Origin: a virus
Strand: one strand, 5' to 3'
DNA length: 38,769 nt
Virus record (IMG/VR): IMGVR_UViG_3300031687_000042
Coordinates: 1 to 38,769 of that record
Of this stretch, positions 33,075 to 38,769 are shown piece by piece. Positions within the stretch are counted from its first letter, which is position 1. The number at the start of each line of letters is the position of its first letter. The translations under genes were made by a program, and so were the position numbers. Below the pieces are notes generated by a model. It was not told where the DNA came from, did no database searches, and was given only the letters and a program-made list of their open reading frames with translations.

Positions 33075-34038
33075 TCCTACTTACAACAAGCGTAAATACT
33101 TTGTAGCGTTTGATTCTAACTCAGGTCGGATACATAAGATTAGTACATCACCACAATCATTGGATATTGGACTAATCGAAGCACCTTGTTGGAATCCTAT
33201 ATGCAAACGTATTATTAAAGGTACTTCTAGTATTAAGAAGTATGGAATGATATGGGATATCATTAATAACAGATGGGACTTTGGCGAGCGTAGTACAACA
33301 CTTGAACTAGTAGCAAGGGGTAATAAACTTATACCGTTTGAATCCATTGACGACCCAACTAAGTCAGATATATTTGTAAAGATATTCTATGAGGATAATA
33401 AAGTTATGGTGCAGGCTAATAGAAGCAACATCACAACTACTAAGAACCTTAGTGACATTACAGCCGTAGCACAATCAGAAAACAAACTGCTAGACATCTA
33501 CATCACAAAGAAAGGTGACCCAGACTATCTAATAGACAGCATAGGAGTTGACCCACTAGCATTGTTTTCAAATGGAAAACAAATTATTGATCTCAACCCA
33601 ACTATAACTGATAAGGTTAACTGGAATGAAATTAGTTTATACACTAAGCCAGTGTTTAAACAATACCAATGGACACTGCAAGCAACTGTTAAAGAGAATC
33701 AAAACTTCTTAGGTACAAGCAGATTAGTTCAAGTATCAAGTGACGTTGATAATGCAGACATAAATATTAGCGTAGTAGACAACAGTCTTCATATAACAAG
33801 TGAGTTAACAGAAGATGAAATGTATTACTTCGAAGGAAAGAACCAAATACAAATCGTAGTATGCGATGGCGCGGTGGATAATTTTGTAGGTGCTATAGAA
33901 TTACCAGTTGGCTTATTGTTACAATCACAGTCATATCTAAATATTAATTTTGATTGGCCTGAAGATCCGCTATTGATTTTTAAGAATAACTATGTTACAA
34001 TAAGTACAAACGGAGAATTAAATGACAAAGATGACTAG
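33034..34038 (+). CDS. Beta-rich hypothetical protein, 334 aa
   Basis: I start it at the ATG at 33034, which overlaps the previous gene by 41 nt; an upstream ATG at 32950 would give 28 more residues of unconvincing sequence inside the preceding gene. The protein has an early region with CWNPICKRIIKG (about 53-64) and then mostly alternating beta strands with Asp/Asn turns, including paired domains near 200-330 that look like Ig-like or carbohydrate-binding sandwiches. No catalytic motif or signal peptide is seen. Its position among GT-like genes suggests a glycan- or virion-surface-linked role, but function is unknown. Confidence 0.6.
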   Translation: MNTETHTSQPVKSNPTYNKRKYFVAFDSNSGRIHKISTSPQSLDIGLIEAPCWNPICKRIIKGTSSIKKYGMIWDIINNRWDFGERSTTLELVARGNKLIPFESIDDPTKSDIFVKIFYEDNKVMVQANRSNITTTKNLSDITAVAQSENKLLDIYITKKGDPDYLIDSIGVDPLALFSNGKQIIDLNPTITDKVNWNEISLYTKPVFKQYQWTLQATVKENQNFLGTSRLVQVSSDVDNADINISVVDNSLHITSELTEDEMYYFEGKNQIQIVVCDGAVDNFVGAIELPVGLLLQSQSYLNINFDWPEDPLLIFKNNYVTISTNGELNDKDD

Positions 34039-35008
34039 CATTAATGAGTTTGATATTGTTTTTATCAGCTATGATGAACCAAACGCTGATGAGAACTACA
34101 ACGATTTAATAAACAAAGCACCTTGGGCCAAGCGTAGCCACGGAGTATTTGGAAGTGATGCGGCACACAAAGCGGCAGCAGACTTAGCAGAGACAGATAG
34201 ATTTATTACAATAGACGCAGATAATATTGTAAGAGAAGATTTCTTTGGAGTAGAAATTGATATGGATAAGATCCGTGCAACTGATGTTGTTAGTTGGGCG
34301 GGCAAGAATACAATCAATGGACTTGTTTACGGCAACGGTGGGATTAAATGTTGGCCTAAGGATGTTGTATACGGAATGCAAACACATGAGAATGCACCCA
34401 AGGGTGACAAGCGAGCTCAAGTAGACTTCTGTTGGAACATTAACTATGTACAAATGAATAACATATACTGTGATGTAATGAATAACGCTAGTCCATTACA
34501 AGCATGGAGAGCAGGTTTCCGAGAAGGTGTTAAGATGGGATTAGTAGATGGAGACATTGTAGATCCTATGAACCTTAAAGAAATGGTACACAATAAAAAT
34601 TACAAACGTTTACTTACATGGATGAGTGTTGGTGATGATTGTGAGAACGGACTGTGGGCAATTTACGGCGCACGTCTAGGATGCTATATGACAAACATTG
34701 ATAGAGAGTCATGGGACTGGAGAAACGTTAGAGACTTTGATTGGTTAACTAAGTATTTTGAAGAACATGTACTACCAGACTTTGAAGCTGACAGTGATCA
34801 ACTATGTCCACGTACTGGAATGAAATGGAACTATAAAACATTACAAGACGAAAGCGACAGGCTTGGATACTTGTTGCGTTCTAAATTAGAGTTAGAAATA
34901 GCAGACATGGGAGTTGAAGGTTCACGCTTCTTTAAAGAAGTATACATTAACCCAAGTAGACTTGGCGCACAAATTAAAGAAGAGCAAGTTGAGGACACTC
35001 TTGAATGA
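34022..35008 (+). CDS. GT-A-like protein with DxD motif, 328 aa
   Basis: GGAGA lies 6 nt before the ATG at 34022, which overlaps the preceding gene by 17 nt. The N-terminus has the GT-A pattern: FDIVFISYDEPN (10-21), ETDRFITIDADNIVREDFF (57-75) with DxD at D65/D67, and then WAGKNTINGLVYGNGGIKCWP (about 92-112) as the acceptor-loop region. The C-terminal half is helical and Trp/Asp-rich. It is a different branch from the two GT-like genes upstream. The stop overlaps the radical SAM start (ATGA), so the two are translationally coupled and may act in one pathway. Confidence 0.65.
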   Translation: MTKMTSINEFDIVFISYDEPNADENYNDLINKAPWAKRSHGVFGSDAAHKAAADLAETDRFITIDADNIVREDFFGVEIDMDKIRATDVVSWAGKNTINGLVYGNGGIKCWPKDVVYGMQTHENAPKGDKRAQVDFCWNINYVQMNNIYCDVMNNASPLQAWRAGFREGVKMGLVDGDIVDPMNLKEMVHNKNYKRLLTWMSVGDDCENGLWAIYGARLGCYMTNIDRESWDWRNVRDFDWLTKYFEEHVLPDFEADSDQLCPRTGMKWNYKTLQDESDRLGYLLRSKLELEIADMGVEGSRFFKEVYINPSRLGAQIKEEQVEDTLE

Positions 35009-36684
35009 GCAAAAAGTTAGCTGACTTTGAGTGGGACCGCGATCCGAATGAATCAATTACAATGTCGGATTCCAATCAACAGAACATGCTATCATTACTC
35101 AACAGTACTGGCCCTGGTTTCTGTTTAGCTAAGTGGACACAAGTAACTATGCACTTGGGTAACGGACTAACACATAGCTGTCACCATCCACACGCACATA
35201 CAATCCCATTAAAAGAACTAACCGAAGACGCTGGTTCATTACACAATACAATTTTTAAAATGATGAAGCGGAAAGAAATGCTTGCAGGCAAACGTCCTAC
35301 TGAGTGTGACTTCTGTTGGCGCATAGAAGACAACGGTGGTGTAAGTGATCGTGTATTTAAAAGTTTGGAATCGTTTAGTTTTGAACATCACGACAAGATA
35401 TCATCTCTCAAAGGAGACGAGTTTGTATTTCCTACTTACGTAGAAGTATCATTTGGTCGTACGTGCAACTTTGCTTGTGCTTATTGTGGTCCTCCGTTTA
35501 GTAGTAAGTGGGAACAAGAAATAAAAAAGCAAGGTCCTATAATGAATTTAGGACAACCATTTAATAGCATAGTAGATAACGAAACACATATACTAGCTAG
35601 AGATCACAATCCATACATTGAAGCATTTTGGAATTGGTTTCCAGAAGCATATAAACATATGCATACGTTTCGTATTACAGGCGGTGAGCCGTTACTAATA
35701 AAAGATACATTCAAAGTCATTGACTTCCTTATTGCTAACCCTAACCCTAAATTAGAATTTGCTATTAATAGCAATGCATGTCCAACAAGCCCAGGTGCTT
35801 GGAAGAAATTCTGTGCTAAGATTAAAGTACTAACAGACAACAACTGTGTTAAGAAGTTTGAGCTATACACAAGTGCTGAAGCTACAGGCGACAGATGCGA
35901 TTACATACGTGATGGTATGGATTGGAAAACGTTTGTTAAGAACATACATTACTTCTTAGACAACACTAGCAACACACGTGTAGTATTCATGTGTGCATTT
36001 AATATATTAAGTATTACTAGCTTTAAAGATTTATTAGAATGGGTACTGTTACTTAAAACAAAGTACAGTTATCATGGATTCTTTAAATGGTTAGAAGACG
36101 AAGGAGTGGATAGAGCACTGCCCAGTCACGATAACTATACAGTACGTGGAGAAGAAAACACAAGAACACACAACCGTGTAGGCATTGACGTACCTTATGT
36201 TAGATGGCCACAATTCTTAGACCCATGTCTTATTGATGTAGAGTTGCTTAACAAGTTTCTTGTACCAGCCGGAGACTTCATGTATAGTAACATGGGAACA
36301 CACGACTGGTATCTAAGTAATAAGTTTGAAGCACACGAATGTAGTAAGCTAAGACGTAACATTGTTGATTGCATATTACATATCAAACGTGCAAACAGAG
36401 AAACAGGACTACATGAAGATCCTAAATTAAAATTAAAGAGAGCAAGGTTTGCTCAGTTCATAGACGAATACGATAAGAGACGTGGAAAGAACTTCCATGA
36501 GACATTTCCAGAGTACGCAGACTTCTATAAGATATGCAAAGCCGAAGAAGCAGAGCTTGAAAACATGGACAGTCATGACGGACATTACGAGGACTACAAA
36601 CGGAAACAAAAAGCAAGGCTTGTACCTTTAACTACAAAGGCAGGACTTAATATAGAAAAGGAGTTGGCAAGGCCACCAAAATGA
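35005..36684 (+). CDS. Radical SAM protein, twitch-type
   Basis: The 559-aa protein has the radical SAM cluster CxxxCxxC at C154/C158/C161 (CNFACAYC), and GGEP at 226-229, which binds SAM. It has an unusual N-terminal Cys/His region: C40, C59 with HHPHAH at 60-65, and C101xxC104 (CDFCW). The Cys at the C-terminal side could hold a second, twitch-type iron-sulphur cluster. Family members are common in marine T4-like phages, but their substrate is not known. The enzyme cleaves SAM to a 5'-deoxyadenosyl radical that modifies a peptide, sugar or nucleotide. It is coupled to the GT-A-like gene upstream (ATGA) and to the next gene (ATGA). Confidence 0.85.
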   Translation: MSKKLADFEWDRDPNESITMSDSNQQNMLSLLNSTGPGFCLAKWTQVTMHLGNGLTHSCHHPHAHTIPLKELTEDAGSLHNTIFKMMKRKEMLAGKRPTECDFCWRIEDNGGVSDRVFKSLESFSFEHHDKISSLKGDEFVFPTYVEVSFGRTCNFACAYCGPPFSSKWEQEIKKQGPIMNLGQPFNSIVDNETHILARDHNPYIEAFWNWFPEAYKHMHTFRITGGEPLLIKDTFKVIDFLIANPNPKLEFAINSNACPTSPGAWKKFCAKIKVLTDNNCVKKFELYTSAEATGDRCDYIRDGMDWKTFVKNIHYFLDNTSNTRVVFMCAFNILSITSFKDLLEWVLLLKTKYSYHGFFKWLEDEGVDRALPSHDNYTVRGEENTRTHNRVGIDVPYVRWPQFLDPCLIDVELLNKFLVPAGDFMYSNMGTHDWYLSNKFEAHECSKLRRNIVDCILHIKRANRETGLHEDPKLKLKRARFAQFIDEYDKRRGKNFHETFPEYADFYKICKAEEAELENMDSHDGHYEDYKRKQKARLVPLTTKAGLNIEKELARPPK

Positions 36685-37559
36685 AAATGAATCTTATAAC
36701 TACTTCAGGAAGAAAAATAACTTTTGAATTTGTAGATAATAATATAGGCAAGATAATGTATACTCTTATACAAGGTTCTAAAAAGCATATTAGACAAGGA
36801 CATACTAGCTTTAATACTTTTACTGATTCAGTAACTGTTGAAGCTAAACTTAGAACAGCGGTGGCTGCATTAGTTAAGCTAGGATACAAGATGCCAGTGA
36901 TACCAGAAGAGATGACTAGAGACACATTGAATCGTTGTCATGAAGACTTTCATATAGTAGAAGAAAAAGCTCAAGCTGATCATATGGCAACTAAAATTAA
37001 AAGCAAAGACCATGCAGTAGGACATTTGTTTAATGATGTTAATGTATTAGTACATGAACTTGAGAACGTATTATTTAAAAAAAATGTAATAGCATACAGC
37101 GTGTTTCAGATCGGAGACTTTAATATTAAAGATAGAGTAATTATAAACGCTGAATTAAGAAAATTATTTAGCCACTCAACCGTAGCTATGAGAAAAGAAG
37201 TAACATTACATGTTGGGTATGCTACAATTGGAAAGACCCTTTGGCATGCTGCAATTGACAACGATGTAGAAGTAGTTAAAAATTGTAACCTGAGACCACA
37301 ACTAAGTATAAGTACAGAGACAATATTAGACGCCACACCAAACAGGTTCACTCATAGTGAAGCAGAGGATAGGAAAATACTTGATAAGCAATTATCTTCA
37401 TTTGTTAAAGATAATAATTTACAAGACTATGTAGGATGGAAAGATCCTATACATTCTTATTGTCAACAACCTGTGTATGCACATTGTTTAGAAAAATTAA
37501 CAATGAAACAGTGGCACGACATTATAATGAATGACCCACTAGTACAAGTAGAACTATGA
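36681..37559 (+). CDS. Hypothetical protein, 292 aa
   Basis: No family recognised. The first third is beta-rich and basic (LITTSGRKITFEF), followed by a helical middle with many His (CHEDFHIVEEKAQADHM near 90-106, then DHAVGHLFNDVNVLVHELENVL). The C-terminal third contains CQQPVYAHCLEKL and LTMKQWHDIIM. Several conserved-looking His/Glu could bind metal, but no standard HExxH motif is present. It overlaps the radical SAM stop and the next start by 4 nt each (ATGA), so it is produced with them; a partner or substrate protein for the radical SAM enzyme is possible but speculative. Confidence 0.65.
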   Translation: MKMNLITTSGRKITFEFVDNNIGKIMYTLIQGSKKHIRQGHTSFNTFTDSVTVEAKLRTAVAALVKLGYKMPVIPEEMTRDTLNRCHEDFHIVEEKAQADHMATKIKSKDHAVGHLFNDVNVLVHELENVLFKKNVIAYSVFQIGDFNIKDRVIINAELRKLFSHSTVAMRKEVTLHVGYATIGKTLWHAAIDNDVEVVKNCNLRPQLSISTETILDATPNRFTHSEAEDRKILDKQLSSFVKDNNLQDYVGWKDPIHSYCQQPVYAHCLEKLTMKQWHDIIMNDPLVQVEL

Positions 37560-38755
37560 AACTAATTGATTTTAAATACAAAAACGAATTTGCCTTTTGG
37601 GAATATAGATTCCAAGCTATACAAAAAGATTCAGATATACTACCACCAACACCTAGCACAATGATTAAGCGTGTGTTGTTAACTGAGAAGGCCGACATTG
37701 CAATAAAAGATTTAGTAGTGTTTCCTAAAGAGGACTGTATAATAATTATAACAAGTCCTTTCAAAGGTACATTATGGGAAACAGCAGACGGTATAATACA
37801 ACGTGCAAGATGTTACACAACTGTATTAGTACTAGCACAAGACGAACTTATACTTCGTAAATTAGATAACACTAATGATGAGATGTGGATTATACAAGGC
37901 GACTTGCTTAGTCTAGACTATGTTCTACACGAACGCACTAGTTATAAGAAATGGTATACTGAAGAACATGTACAAACGTGGATGCAGAAGCCAGCACCTA
38001 AATACATTACTGCACACAAAGACAATTGGGCTATATCAGATAGCATGAGTGAAACAACTATTATTAATCATACTGACGCAGGTTGGTGGTTTGATATATC
38101 AAGCTATGCAGATTGGTATAACCCATACGTGCTTACTTGGCGTAAAGCTAATTGTAATATACTTAGTTGGCGAACTCCATCTACTCAGGCCTTTCAGTTT
38201 GGATTTGAAAACGATCCAAAGGCAGTAGCAGAGAAGCAATTTGAATTAATTAAGAAGTACTTACCTAAAACAAAGAGGGTTATATACTTTGGCCAATGTC
38301 TAGGTTCACCATTCTGTATTGCTACAGCTAGTCACTACCCTGGTCGTGCTGATGGACTATACACAACTGCTACTATATTTGATCCAACTAACCATAGAAG
38401 CAAAAAACTAATGGAACTAAATGGAACTGCAACGTTAGGTGGCAAGTGGGGTGCAATGGATGTAATAGATCCAAACAGTGATTTACTAGATAGACTTCCA
38501 CACAAGACACAGTTCTTATTTAAGCTGGGTGATGAAAATGAAAGAACAGAACATGGCAGGTTTGTATACCTACATGGAGCCAAGGACAACATCAAACATG
38601 TTATGGTTAAGTACACAGATGTATATGCACCTGTAGTAAGTACAAAATCATATAGTATGTTTGCGTTTCTAAATGCGGATCATCCTAATACTGAAATAGA
38701 TGAAGTGTTTGAGGAACTTAGTTTAGAAGAAACCCTTAAACATCATGGAGGGTAA
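37556..38755 (+). CDS. Divergent alpha/beta-hydrolase-like protein with Cys nucleophile elbow
   Basis: The 399-aa protein has, after a strand (RVIYF), the sequence G246-Q-C248-L-G250, the GxCxG form of the nucleophile elbow, then a helix. This is the arrangement of alpha/beta hydrolases such as dienelactone hydrolase, where Cys replaces Ser. A downstream acidic candidate lies in FLFKLGDENE (about residues 318-327), and a His in NADHPNTEIDEVFEEL, near the expected triad positions. The N-terminal 200 residues are unlike any hydrolase I know and contain many Trp/Tyr. It is the last complete gene before the window end, 14 bp from the edge, in the same coupled operon as the radical SAM and GT-like genes. 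Confidence 0.55.
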   Translation: MKLIDFKYKNEFAFWEYRFQAIQKDSDILPPTPSTMIKRVLLTEKADIAIKDLVVFPKEDCIIIITSPFKGTLWETADGIIQRARCYTTVLVLAQDELILRKLDNTNDEMWIIQGDLLSLDYVLHERTSYKKWYTEEHVQTWMQKPAPKYITAHKDNWAISDSMSETTIINHTDAGWWFDISSYADWYNPYVLTWRKANCNILSWRTPSTQAFQFGFENDPKAVAEKQFELIKKYLPKTKRVIYFGQCLGSPFCIATASHYPGRADGLYTTATIFDPTNHRSKKLMELNGTATLGGKWGAMDVIDPNSDLLDRLPHKTQFLFKLGDENERTEHGRFVYLHGAKDNIKHVMVKYTDVYAPVVSTKSYSMFAFLNADHPNTEIDEVFEELSLEETLKHHGG

Positions 38756-38769
38756 AGTTACCCAGTAGT

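Noticed and set aside
33759-33766. CATAAATA on the plus strand inside the beta-rich orphan
   Set aside because: Within codons and 255 bp from the next start; could be a real internal late promoter but cannot be distinguished from chance.

Overview
The window is a 38.8 kb segment of a T4-like tailed phage (myovirus) with AT-rich DNA. Its gene complement fits the marine T4-like group that infects pelagic bacteria (pelagiphage/cyanophage type). The evidence is a set of recognisable T4 homologues: gp26, the recombination nuclease pair gp46/gp47, the late sigma factor gp55, and the baseplate genes gp53, gp5-like spike, gp25 and gp6. Marine-phage accessory genes sit alongside them: a twitch-type radical SAM protein, glycosyltransferase-like proteins and a YhhQ-family transporter. 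No photosynthesis gene, tRNA or CRISPR array was seen. The host cannot be named from this sequence.

Layout. Positions 1-1732 hold a partial, leftward tape-measure-like gene and, divergent from it, gp26 plus a small gene in the -1 frame. The gp26/small-gene junction has a slippery heptamer followed by a hairpin, which is what a lambda G/GT-type tail-chaperone frameshift would need. Positions 1713-7229 are leftward. In transcription order from the right they are gp55, gp47, gp46, a 55-aa ORF and a GIY-YIG protein. Next comes a roughly 440-nt apparent non-coding RNA with its own sigma70-type promoter and intrinsic terminator, and then a 148-aa orphan with a late promoter and a hairpin-rich leader. 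Positions 7246-30210 are the rightward late baseplate/tail region: NMN-adenylyltransferase-like enzyme, tube cap/initiator, gp53, hub, spike, lysozyme-like protein, HNH protein, gp25, gp6, a 3383-aa wedge/structural protein, and three fibre or virion proteins. Positions 30232-30912 carry a YhhQ-type queuosine-precursor transporter under its own consensus sigma70 promoter. From 30975 to the end runs a tightly coupled operon (ATGA/TAATG overlaps) with three GT-A-like proteins, a beta-rich orphan, a radical SAM enzyme, an orphan and a divergent alpha/beta-hydrolase-like protein.

Regulation. Two promoter classes are visible. One is a T4-late-type box (consensus G/C/T-ATAAATA) just upstream of several structural genes, which the encoded gp55 would read. 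The other is a host sigma70-type promoter with a perfect TTGACA, seen before gp55, the ncRNA and the transporter. The most interesting items are the putative large structured RNA, the probable programmed frameshift at gp26, and the surface-modification-like cassette at the right end.
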